This document shows, one piece after another, positions 9,044 through 17,268 of a DNA stretch of 64,000 bases. Source of the stretch: Myxococcales bacterium (GTDB lineage Bacteria > Myxococcota > UBA796 > SXON01); assembly GCA_009692585.1 (NCBI GenBank), contig SHYX01000028.1, positions 1 through 64,000 of the forward strand, in the 5' to 3' direction. Both the position numbers and the translations under genes were made by a program. How positions within the stretch are numbered: position 1 is the stretch's first letter; each line of letters begins with the position of its first letter. The notes beneath the pieces were generated by a model. That model was not told where the DNA came from and did not search any database. It saw only the letters and a program-made list of their open reading frames with translations.

Positions 9044-10001
9044 CCCCGCGTCCCCACGCCGCGACGCGCGCGTACTCCTCGCCGGCATCACCGAAGTCCG
9101 GTTCTGCGCCCCAGAGCCCCGGCGGATACAGCGGTAGCACCGCACCGCGCACCAGGGGCCGCAAGCTCGACAGGTCGGCGCGGCTGGTGGGCAGCGGCAG
9201 CAGCGCCACCGGGTCGGGAGAGGCCCCGAGAGTGGCGAAGGCGTGCTGCGAGGACGGATCCACCTGGGTCGCGGGAAGGTACATCCGGTGGCAGGCGTGG
9301 AACAGCGTCGGGAAGGCCGCGCACAGCGCGACCGGAAGGGCCCGCCCAGGAATGCCCATCGGTCGCACCACGCCCAGGAGGGCGATGCCGGTGTGTCGTG
9401 CCTCGGGCAGGCAACGGAAGTCGGGCTGGGAGTAGCGGAAGCGCCGCGGGTCGAGCACCGAGAAGCCGGAGCGTCCGTAGGCGATCAGCCGCACGATGGT
9501 GTCGGGATTCGCGGGATCGACCGGCTCCATCTCTGCGGAAACCAGGGTCGGCACCACCCCGCCGAGGCGCTCGGTCTGCACGGAGCGTGCCAGGGTGACG
9601 GGGATCGCGCGGAGGATCGCGCCGATGCCGGAGCGGCGCCAGGCGGGCGCGATGTAGGCGTGGGACAGCGCGACGATGCTGAACCCCTGGCGGCGGTCGA
9701 GGTCCACGTAGCAGTCGCGCACCGCCACCAGCTCGTCGTTTTTCCAGATGCCGACGAGGTGGTAGGTGCCTTCGAGTGCCTCGCCATAGACGATGAGCCG
9801 CTCGGCGACGAAGCGTTCCAGGGCGGACCGGTCCTCCATCTCGCCGCGCGGGCCGAAGAACCCGTCGAGCATGCTGTAGCAGGCCGCGAAGTCGGCGCCG
9901 CCGGGATCTCTTACCTCCTCGATGCGCAGCCCGGACAGACTCGCACGTGCCTTGTCCTGGTCGAGCGGCGCAAGATCGGCGGGGTCGAGCCGGAGGGACA
10001 T
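9027..10001 (-). CDS. GNAT-like N-acetyltransferase-fold protein
   Basis: 324 aa from ATG 10001. The central part (about residues 75-135) has GNAT features: a strand ending YVDLDRRQGFSIVALSHAYI, followed by APAWRRSGIGAILRAI, which matches the acetyl-CoA-binding motif A (R/Q-x-x-G-x-G/A). The protein is about twice the usual GNAT length; the C-terminal ~150 residues (SVLDPRRFRYSQPDF, FHACHRMYLPATQ) match nothing I recognise. It is transcribed divergently from the CotH lipoprotein with only 39 bp between starts. Substrate unknown. Confidence 0.6.
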   Translation of the reverse strand: MSLRLDPADLAPLDQDKARASLSGLRIEEVRDPGGADFAACYSMLDGFFGPRGEMEDRSALERFVAERLIVYGEALEGTYHLVGIWKNDELVAVRDCYVDLDRRQGFSIVALSHAYIAPAWRRSGIGAILRAIPVTLARSVQTERLGGVVPTLVSAEMEPVDPANPDTIVRLIAYGRSGFSVLDPRRFRYSQPDFRCLPEARHTGIALLGVVRPMGIPGRALPVALCAAFPTLFHACHRMYLPATQVDPSSQHAFATLGASPDPVALLPLPTSRADLSSLRPLVRGAVLPLYPPGLWGAEPDFGDAGEEYARVAAWGRGATRPD

Positions 10002-10040
10002 CGTGGGGCCGTGGCGGAACTGATCGGGTATCATCCGGCG

Positions 10041-11657
10041 GTGATCACGCTCGTCCTTGCCTGCACCGCCGACACCGTGGCGCCGGGGCCGCAACGGTCC
10101 GATTCGGCAGAGCTGAGCGAGACCCTCCCCGGTGACGGCCAAGAGCGGCACGAGAGCGACGCTGTTTTTGACACTACGGTGGTGCACACCATCGACTTCG
10201 CGATGGACCCGGCGTCCTGGGCCGACATCCAATACAACTACCCCGCCGAGGTGTGGTGGCCGGCCGACTTCCGCTTCGATGGGGAGTTGGTGGCCAACGT
10301 GGCGTTGCGAGCCTTTGGCGCCGGTAGCCAGGTGGCAGGGAAGACGCCGATCAAGGTGAGCTTCGATCGGAATGTCCCCGGGCAGGAGTTCCGTTCGCTC
10401 GAGCAGCTCAAGCTGGATGGGTCCACGCAGGACGCGGGTTTCCTCAACGATCCACTCGCCGCTTGGGTGCTGCGTTCGGTGGACCTGCCCGCGGCGAGGA
10501 TGAGCTGGGCGACGGTCTCCATCAACGGTGAGCCCTGGGGATTCTATGTGGTCATGGAGCCGATCGACGATGTATTCCTGCGTCGGTGGTTCGATGGGGA
10601 GGAGGGGCCGCTGTACGGCACCTGGGACTGGCGGTACGGGCAAGGGCTCAACCCGATCACCTGGGGCGGGCCGCTTGACTGGTACGTCCCGCAGACCAGC
10701 GTCCAGACCGACGGAAGCGACATCGTCACCGCGATGACCGCGGTCGCGACCGCGTCGGACGATGAGTTGGCGGAGGTGGTCGAGATCGAACCCTTCCAAC
10801 GCATCTCGGCCACCCGTGCGATGATGGGGGCCATCGACATGTTCGCCGCCGATGGCAACAACTTCTATCTCTACAACCACGACGGGCGCATCACCATGAT
10901 CCCGTGGGACATGGACGCGGACCTCGGGTATCCCGGCTACTTCGTCAACGCGGTGGAGATGGGGCTGGAGGAGCCGTGGTTGTGGTCCCACGCCCGCGCC
11001 AATCCGGTGACCGGGGCCACCTACAGCGATCCGCTGTACGCCCGAACGTTGGCCTCGGGATGGGACCTCGACGGGTGGGTCGAGACGCTGACCAGCGGCC
11101 CGCTGGACTGGGAGACGGTCGACGCCCAGGTCGTGACCTTCGCCGAGACGATCCGGGTCGCCGCGTGCGACGATAGTTACCACGCCTGTTCGAGCCACGA
11201 TCGCCGCGTCGCCGACCTGCGCATGTTCCTCCACACGCGACTGTCGCGTATCGCCGCCGCGGAGGTGGCCGACTGCCCCGATGCGATGTCGCTGGTGTTC
11301 GACAGCGGCGGCGTCTCGCTGGCGCCGGACGTCACCTACTGGGGCCCGGGCTTCGTCGTCAACGGTGAGCACGCGTGTCGGGGCGTGTACGCCGGCGGCA
11401 CCAATGTTCTGAGCACCACGGTGGCGGCCGGCACGCTGTCAGGGAAGGTGGGCCTGCACGATTGGGTGCAGTCCTGTCCTGGCCCCGTGGTGTTTTCTAT
11501 CAGCCAGGGGGCGGCGCCGCTCTGGCAGAGCGAGCCGATCGGCGACTACGTCGACGCCGTCGCCTTCTCGGTGCCGGTGGCGGCTGGCGCGGTCACGTTG
11601 GCCACCGCGCTGCAGGGAAGCTGCGCCGCGGCCGTGTGGCTGGACGTCGGGCAGTGA
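10041..11657 (+). CDS. CotH-family (spore-coat kinase-like) lipoprotein
   Basis: 538 aa from GTG 10041, which gives VITLVLAC, a minimal lipobox. The body matches the CotH family: TPIKVSFDR and FRSLEQLKLDG, then NDPLAAWVLRSVDLPAAR, SINGEPWGFYVVMEPID and the downstream NNFYLYNHDG with MIPWDMDADLG, where an Asp-rich loop would bind metal-ATP. CotH proteins of Bacillus are atypical kinases that phosphorylate secreted substrates; many secreted bacterial relatives have unknown targets. A beta-rich C-terminal ~110 residues follows. It ends 7 bp before the stop of the convergent M2 peptidase gene. Confidence 0.82.
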   Translation: MITLVLACTADTVAPGPQRSDSAELSETLPGDGQERHESDAVFDTTVVHTIDFAMDPASWADIQYNYPAEVWWPADFRFDGELVANVALRAFGAGSQVAGKTPIKVSFDRNVPGQEFRSLEQLKLDGSTQDAGFLNDPLAAWVLRSVDLPAARMSWATVSINGEPWGFYVVMEPIDDVFLRRWFDGEEGPLYGTWDWRYGQGLNPITWGGPLDWYVPQTSVQTDGSDIVTAMTAVATASDDELAEVVEIEPFQRISATRAMMGAIDMFAADGNNFYLYNHDGRITMIPWDMDADLGYPGYFVNAVEMGLEEPWLWSHARANPVTGATYSDPLYARTLASGWDLDGWVETLTSGPLDWETVDAQVVTFAETIRVAACDDSYHACSSHDRRVADLRMFLHTRLSRIAAAEVADCPDAMSLVFDSGGVSLAPDVTYWGPGFVVNGEHACRGVYAGGTNVLSTTVAAGTLSGKVGLHDWVQSCPGPVVFSISQGAAPLWQSEPIGDYVDAVAFSVPVAAGAVTLATALQGSCAAAVWLDVGQ

Positions 11658-11664
11658 CCCGCCA

Positions 11665-13452
11665 TCACTTCGCCTTCTTGTTCTCTTTCTCCAGCCACCG
11701 CCGCAACGGCTCGAAGTGGGCGACCATGGCGCGCGTGCTCAGGGGCTCGCCGGTGGCGTTCTTCAGCACGTCGCGCCAGTCCTCGGTCGCCCCCTTCTCG
11801 AGGAGTCCCTTGATGAAGGCGCCGACTTCCTTGTTGCCATAGTAGTTGCAGTTGTGCGGATCCTGGTTGAGGATCCTGGTCGCGATGTGTTCGTGCAGCT
11901 GGTATTTCAGTACGGTCGCCAGGGCGTAGTCGTAGTAGCCGGCCGGGTCGTCGATGATGTGCGTCTTGGTGCACGCGTCGCACAGCGATGAATCGGTCAG
12001 TCGCGACGCCTCCGGGACCCCGATGCCCTGGTACTGGGAGACGGTGCTCCACCACTTCGCTTGGAACTGATCGGCGGGCAGGTCCTTCTCGTAGAGCTCG
12101 TACTCGAAGCGGCTCATCGTTCCGGTGGCGAAGGGGACGAAGGCGACGGTCTGCTCCAACGCCTCTTTCAACAGCTGTTTGGTGGGATCGACCTTGGTTG
12201 TCTTGGGGAGGATCCCCATCTGCTTGAGGTAGGCCGGTTGGAAGGCGGCGACGTTGGCCAGCTCGCCGATCCCCTCGTGGAAGGCGCGGTTGGCGCCGCG
12301 GCGGAGGGTGAGGGGGACCTCCGGGCGGGTGTAGCTCATGTAGTAGTAGATGTGGCCCAGCTCGTGATGGGCGGTACCGAACCACTCTGCGTTGGGCTCG
12401 ATGCTCATCAGCGAGCGGATATCGGTCGCGAGGTCAAGATGCCAGGCGCTGGCGTGACTGTTCTTGCGTCGCGACTGACCGTCCGGAACCGGGAATAGGT
12501 CGGACTTCTCCCAGAAAACGGGGGGCAACTTGGGAAAACCCATCGAGACGTAGAACTGTTCTGCGGCCTGGGTGGTCCATTCGGGCGTGCGGTCCTTGAA
12601 GTAGGGGTCGAGATCGACGCCGTCGACCAGGCCACCCCACTCCTGTCCCCAGCGGTTGGGGAGCCAGTGGGCGGGGATGTCGCCGGTCGGAACCGGCTGG
12701 CCGTACTTCGCGGCCAGCTTGCGACGCGTCCAGGTGTGCAGTTCCTTGTAGAGCGGGGCCATGTCGCGATTGAGTCCGTCGAGCAGCGTCATCATCTCGT
12801 CGGCGGTCATTCCGTATTCGGACACCATGTAGCCGAAATAGGAGGAGTATCCGCTCTTTCGGGCGACCGCGTTTCGGAGGTCACGCAACTCGGACAGCCC
12901 GGAGCGCAGCGGGACGCCGATGCGTTTGGCTTCGGTCCACACGGCAAGGCGTTCGGCCGTGTCGACCGACTCCCGAAGACGCGCGTCGATGTCGTTGGCT
13001 CCGGCGGGATTTGCGCACTGGCCGGCCGCGTCGCGCGCGTCCAGGCAGTACTCGAAGGCGTCCTGGACGCCGCGGAGCCGTGTCTCGGCCGCGAGCCGGG
13101 CGTTGACCAGGGGGGTCTGATCGCCAGGCGCGGCACCGGCTTCGAAGAGGATGCTGTCGAGCTGGCGGACTTGCAGCGCGGTCAGCTCGGCGGACCGAGC
13201 CTTCCAAGCGCGGGCGGTGGCGATGAGCTTGGGATCGCCGATGAACGCGGCGGTCGCCTGGCTGGCGGCGGTGGCCCGGCCTTCGTTGAGCGGAGACACG
13301 TCGGTGGCGGCGTCCCAGCTGGCGTTGGCGTCCAGGGTGTAGAGCCGCTGGTAGAGCGAATCGTACCCGTCGAGGAAGGCCTGGACGTCGGCTTCGGCGG
13401 CGGAGCCCACCGGGACGGAGACAAAGAGCGCAGCGAGGGCGAGGAGCAGCAT
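11665..13452 (-). CDS. Peptidyl-dipeptidase A (M2/ACE-type zinc dipeptidase), exported
   Basis: 595 aa, close to the ~600 aa of a single ACE catalytic domain. A signal peptide (MLLLALAALFVSVPVGSAA) is followed by an all-helical M2 domain. The zinc site is HELGH at residues 363-367 with the third ligand in FHEGIGE about 25 residues later, exactly the M2 arrangement. The conserved DRTPEWT and SAWHLDL segments lie upstream. It releases C-terminal dipeptides from peptides in the periplasm or outside. It is the last gene of a five-gene minus-strand set whose preceding genes include an M16 pair, so the set looks devoted partly to peptide degradation. Confidence 0.93.
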   Translation of the reverse strand: MLLLALAALFVSVPVGSAAEADVQAFLDGYDSLYQRLYTLDANASWDAATDVSPLNEGRATAASQATAAFIGDPKLIATARAWKARSAELTALQVRQLDSILFEAGAAPGDQTPLVNARLAAETRLRGVQDAFEYCLDARDAAGQCANPAGANDIDARLRESVDTAERLAVWTEAKRIGVPLRSGLSELRDLRNAVARKSGYSSYFGYMVSEYGMTADEMMTLLDGLNRDMAPLYKELHTWTRRKLAAKYGQPVPTGDIPAHWLPNRWGQEWGGLVDGVDLDPYFKDRTPEWTTQAAEQFYVSMGFPKLPPVFWEKSDLFPVPDGQSRRKNSHASAWHLDLATDIRSLMSIEPNAEWFGTAHHELGHIYYYMSYTRPEVPLTLRRGANRAFHEGIGELANVAAFQPAYLKQMGILPKTTKVDPTKQLLKEALEQTVAFVPFATGTMSRFEYELYEKDLPADQFQAKWWSTVSQYQGIGVPEASRLTDSSLCDACTKTHIIDDPAGYYDYALATVLKYQLHEHIATRILNQDPHNCNYYGNKEVGAFIKGLLEKGATEDWRDVLKNATGEPLSTRAMVAHFEPLRRWLEKENKKAK

Positions 13453-13478
13453 GCCGCCGGCCTATCCGGCGCGGGGGT

Positions 13479-14594
13479 TCAATACATGAGCTCCCGTCGT
13501 GAAATCACCTCGGCCCCGGGACCCAGCGCCGGGGTGATCACGTCGGCGTCGCCCACCACCACCACCACGTGGCGGGCCGCGGGGGACAGACTCCCGCTGG
13601 CGGGCGACGGCCCCAGCTCCAGTCGGGTCAGGGCAAGGCGTCCGGCGAGCGTGTCGCCCAGGGCGAGGGCACGGCCGCCCCGGCGGCGCGCGGCGGCCTC
13701 GACGGCCGCGGGGTCGGCCTCGTGGACGTGCGCGAGCTCCTCTCTCGCGGCGGCGATCGCGGCTGGCGCGCTCTCGGTCGCGACGTCGAACACCGCCCCC
13801 GCCCAGCCGCGACCCCAGGTGGGCTCCACCCCGTAGGTCAGCGCGTCCGTCTCCCGCAGGCGCTGCATGAGTCGCGACTCGAAGTCGCCCGCAAGCAGGG
13901 CGTCACGGAGGCTGTCGCCGTCGTTCGTAAGCCAGGCGATGCCGAGCTGGGCGCGGGTAGCGCCGGGCCAGTCGACGATCACCACGCCGGGCGTCTCCGG
14001 GAACGAGCCTGGGGGTGGCGAAGCCCCGACCGGTGAGGGCCTCGGCACGGGCTGGGCGTCGATCCTTGCCGCAAGTGCCCGGACCGCGGGCTCGTCGTAC
14101 GCTCCGGCCGCGGCGAGCTCACCGTGGCGGATGCTCCCCCGTAGGGTGTCCCAGTCGCCGGCGATGGCAACGGGGGTCAGCCGGGGGCGGGGCCCGGCAC
14201 CGGGGGCCAGCCAGCCCTCGGCCGCGCGGCGGAGCCCGGCGGTCAAGAGCCGGCCGGTCGACCGCCACGCCCGGCTCCAGCTTCGGCGCAGGCCCCGACG
14301 CGTCGCTGGCGACAGCCGCGGAGCGTCGCCCAGGAGCGCGTCCCCGAGCGCCGGGAGGGCGGCGTCGACGGCCCCGGCGAGCCCGTCCACGGCCACGGTG
14401 CAGCGTTCGCGCGCGCATCCCGCGTCCACGCGCAGGCCGGTCTCCGAGACCCGCGCGTCGCCGCGAAGGCGCGCGGCGGCGCCGGCCACCAGCGTCGTGT
14501 CCTGCTCCGCGTCCGGTCGCGACCAGGACAGCTCCACGCGCGCCAGTGGGCCCTCTGACAAGGTCGGCAACAGGAGCAGGGTGACGGCGGTCAC
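13479..14594 (-). CDS. M16-family peptidase-like protein lacking the zinc motif (partner subunit)
   Basis: 371 aa from GTG 14594; the GTG shares GTGA with the stop of the upstream M16 gene. A signal-like N-terminus (MTAVTLLLLPTLSEG) precedes an M16-type fold: PGVVIVDWPGATRAQLGIAW and SRLMQRLRETDALTYG match the non-catalytic M16 half, where R-x-x-x-x-L-T-Y is a hallmark. No HxxEH is present, so it is expected to pair with the adjacent HxxEH-bearing protein as in two-subunit M16B enzymes. Confidence 0.8.
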   Translation of the reverse strand: MTAVTLLLLPTLSEGPLARVELSWSRPDAEQDTTLVAGAAARLRGDARVSETGLRVDAGCARERCTVAVDGLAGAVDAALPALGDALLGDAPRLSPATRRGLRRSWSRAWRSTGRLLTAGLRRAAEGWLAPGAGPRPRLTPVAIAGDWDTLRGSIRHGELAAAGAYDEPAVRALAARIDAQPVPRPSPVGASPPPGSFPETPGVVIVDWPGATRAQLGIAWLTNDGDSLRDALLAGDFESRLMQRLRETDALTYGVEPTWGRGWAGAVFDVATESAPAAIAAAREELAHVHEADPAAVEAAARRRGGRALALGDTLAGRLALTRLELGPSPASGSLSPAARHVVVVVGDADVITPALGPGAEVISRRELMY

Positions 14595-15883
14595 CGCCCC
14601 CCCCACGCTCGCATTCCCGGCACGGGCGGCGACCAGAGGGTGTCCGGGGGCACGACGGCGAGGACCGTGGCCGCGTCGGGCAGCAGCCACCTGGCCGCCG
14701 CCCTCTGTGTCGCGACAGAGTCCATGGACAACCAGGCCGTGACCTCCTCGGGGAGGCAGTCGGGACCGCGCCCGGAGAGCACACACCCGCCGACGATCCG
14801 GGCCCGCGTCTCGAGCATACCGTTCGCGCGCGCGACGTCGGTGAGGTGGCCGGCGCGAACGCGATCGAGGCCACCCTGATCCAGACCGGAGGCGCCCAGC
14901 TCCGTCACCGCCCGGCGCACCGAAGCCACGTGTCGCCCCAGCTCCAACCACTCCCCACGCCGCTCGACGACGAGCTCACCACAACCGCGTCCGACGGCCA
15001 CCTTCGCGCCCCCCATCCACCGCGCCAGGGCCTCGAGCGCGACCCGGTCGGGGTGATCCCGCCCGGGGATCGGCCACGCCACGTAGACGGCGCTCTCCGC
15101 GACGTTGCCGCGTCGCCAGCGGATGGCCGGCGCCGCCGGCTCGCATCCCGGCTCTCCGAGTCCCGGGGCCGGCCGAGGCGGGCGCCGCGTCGGCGGCGCG
15201 AGTCCCAGGTCGCTGGCGAGCGCCTCCGCGTCGAGCTCTCCGGCGAGGACGAGCACGGCGTGTGCCTGCATCCACGTCCACCGGCCCGCGATCGTGGCTG
15301 CCGAGGCGCGCTCTGTCGGCGCGCCCCGTGGGTGTCGCGACCACGGCTCGCCGTAGGCCCAGAGCAGCTCATCGAGCCAGACCGCGTCGGGGCCATGGGG
15401 CCGGTCGAAGGTCTCCGCGGTCTCCTGCGCGACCACCTCGCGCTGCGCTTCGACCGTCGGCGTGTCCAGGAGCGGACTTCCTCGACGTCGCCGCTCGAGG
15501 TCAACGAAGCGCCGCAAGGACTCCGGCTGAAAGATGGGAATCGTCGCTCCGAAGCCGGCGCGCTCGCGATCGGTCCAGCCGCTCGACTCGCCGCCGAGCT
15601 CGCCGACGACGGAATCGTAATCCTCCGCGGGAGCGGGCCCGAAACGCCCGAACGCGAGGTGCTCCACGAGGTGGGCGAGCCCGAAGTCCGCGGCGCCGTC
15701 GTCGTCGGCGCCCACATCGAACACCCATTGGCTGGTCACGCGGCCAGCACCCGGCTCCGGGACCAGGACGATCGGCAGTCCGTCCGCTTCGTAGAGTCGA
15801 GCGCCGCTCTGGTAGGTCGACGCGGTCGGCAGGAAGGGCGTCGCTCCCGCCGCGAGCGCCGCCCACATCGCGACGGCGTTCAC
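14591..15883 (-). CDS. M16-family zinc metallopeptidase, catalytic subunit
   Basis: 430 aa from GTG 15883, overlapping the previous stop as GTGA. The inverted zinc motif HxxEH of the M16 (pitrilysin/processing peptidase) family is present as HLVEHLAFG, followed about 76 residues later by the expected acidic ligand region (EAQREVVAQETAETFD). The N-terminus MNAVAMWAALAAGATPF suggests export. M16B heterodimers degrade or process short peptides. Coupling to a zinc-motif-less paralogue immediately downstream supports a heterodimer. The third ligand assignment is by position only. Confidence 0.85.
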   Translation of the reverse strand: MNAVAMWAALAAGATPFLPTASTYQSGARLYEADGLPIVLVPEPGAGRVTSQWVFDVGADDDGAADFGLAHLVEHLAFGRFGPAPAEDYDSVVGELGGESSGWTDRERAGFGATIPIFQPESLRRFVDLERRRRGSPLLDTPTVEAQREVVAQETAETFDRPHGPDAVWLDELLWAYGEPWSRHPRGAPTERASAATIAGRWTWMQAHAVLVLAGELDAEALASDLGLAPPTRRPPRPAPGLGEPGCEPAAPAIRWRRGNVAESAVYVAWPIPGRDHPDRVALEALARWMGGAKVAVGRGCGELVVERRGEWLELGRHVASVRRAVTELGASGLDQGGLDRVRAGHLTDVARANGMLETRARIVGGCVLSGRGPDCLPEEVTAWLSMDSVATQRAAARWLLPDAATVLAVVPPDTLWSPPVPGMRAWGGR

Positions 15884-17268
15884 CGCTTCTGCAACAGCAC
15901 TTCGGCGATCTGCACCCCGGCGTCGGTGGCGTCCACCGGGGTGTCCTCGCTGGGGACGGTGCCGTCGGCGTTCCGGAGCACACGGCACATGGGCGAGGCA
16001 AAAGTGTCGGGACGGCGGACGCCGGACGTCGAAAGGACGACACGCCCGTCACGGAGGCGCAACAGCGTACCCGGCGGGAAGGAGCCCACGCGGTTCACGA
16101 AGAGCTGGAAGAGCTGAGGATCGTAGGCGGTCCCCGTGGCGCTGGCCATACGCACCAGGGCTTCGGCCGGGGACATCAGCGCGCCGTTGGGTCGCAGGCG
16201 GGTGTAGTTCTCGAAGTCATCGGCGATGTGGACGATACGGGCGTACAGGCACGGCCGGCGGTCCAGATCCCAATGGTGTTGCAACGCCACCAGCATCCGT
16301 TTGATCTTGGCCTGATGGAACCCACGTTGGCGCCCCAGCAGCTTGACACCCGCGGTGCCGTGGTGTGAAAACGGCGGCGCGAAGCCATCGTCGTCGTGCA
16401 TGGCGTAGCCGCTGTCGTGGTACATCGCCGCGACCCCGAGGTCGGCCAATGACGACTGGGAGAGTCCCAGTTCTCGGCCGATCAAGAGGGAGTACGTCGT
16501 CACCCGGACGCAGTGCCGGGCAAACTCCCCGGACGAGCCCATCCCCGCCTGCGCCAGCTCCTCCTTCTGCATGCTGTCGGGGTCGGCGGAGGCGTCGACG
16601 AACTCGTTGACCAGTCGACGGATCGGCAGGGGATTCGGCGTTCGGTTGGCGCCCAGATTGTTCCACGCCTCGGCCACCACGCCGTTGGCGCGAGAGAGCG
16701 TGCGCTGCAGCTCCTTCTGGCCGGCCGAGCGCTCCGTCTCACCGGTCAGGCGCAGGCGAAAGCGTCCGAGCGCCGCGACCTCGGGGCAGCCGCAGGCGCG
16801 GAGTGACTCGGCGAAGTGCGCCAACGGCCGGCCCGCCTCGGCGGGACCGGCGATGCAGCTGACCAGGGCCCGCACCTGGTCGGCGTCGAGGGAACGATTG
16901 AACGAGAGGCCACCGCAGCCGTGTCGGGCGAACTCGGCCTCGAGGGCGGCGGGGCCCGAGGTCCGGTCGTCCATCCGGACGCGGATGTCGTTGACGTAGA
17001 CCTGCCCCTCGACGCAGACGATCATCACCTGCCCGACGAGCTTGTCGAGCTTGAGCAGGGTGTTCACGAGCTGGTGGGTGGGCTCGTCGAACGCGTGGTT
17101 CTCGGGCGCGTGGAATCCGCACAGCCGGACGAGCCCCACCATCAGCCGGACGAATTGCTCGCCGAGCTCGCGCACCTTCTGACCGAGCTGCCGGTCGTCC
17201 CCGGCCCGCGCCTGGTTGAGCGCGGCGGCGAGTTGATCCTGGCCCTGTTGCAGCGCATCGGTGCTCAT
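15880..17268 (-). CDS. HD-GYP-like domain protein with degenerate GYP motif
   Basis: 462 aa from ATG 17268, preceded by a strong ribosome-binding site (AGGAGG, six bases before the ATG) and also overlapping the upstream stop as ATGA. A helical N-terminal half leads to an HD-superfamily core: HCVRVTTYSLLIGRELGL, then MYHDSGYA with the HD pair, HHGTAGVKLLG, and QHHWDLDRRP followed by ARIVHIADDFENYT. In canonical HD-GYP phosphodiesterases the segment after HHE reads DGxGYP; here it is DLDRRP, so c-di-GMP hydrolysis is doubtful though metal residues remain. It is coupled to a HEAT-like protein upstream and an M16 pair downstream. Confidence 0.72.
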   Translation of the reverse strand: MSTDALQQGQDQLAAALNQARAGDDRQLGQKVRELGEQFVRLMVGLVRLCGFHAPENHAFDEPTHQLVNTLLKLDKLVGQVMIVCVEGQVYVNDIRVRMDDRTSGPAALEAEFARHGCGGLSFNRSLDADQVRALVSCIAGPAEAGRPLAHFAESLRACGCPEVAALGRFRLRLTGETERSAGQKELQRTLSRANGVVAEAWNNLGANRTPNPLPIRRLVNEFVDASADPDSMQKEELAQAGMGSSGEFARHCVRVTTYSLLIGRELGLSQSSLADLGVAAMYHDSGYAMHDDDGFAPPFSHHGTAGVKLLGRQRGFHQAKIKRMLVALQHHWDLDRRPCLYARIVHIADDFENYTRLRPNGALMSPAEALVRMASATGTAYDPQLFQLFVNRVGSFPPGTLLRLRDGRVVLSTSGVRRPDTFASPMCRVLRNADGTVPSEDTPVDATDAGVQIAEVLLQKR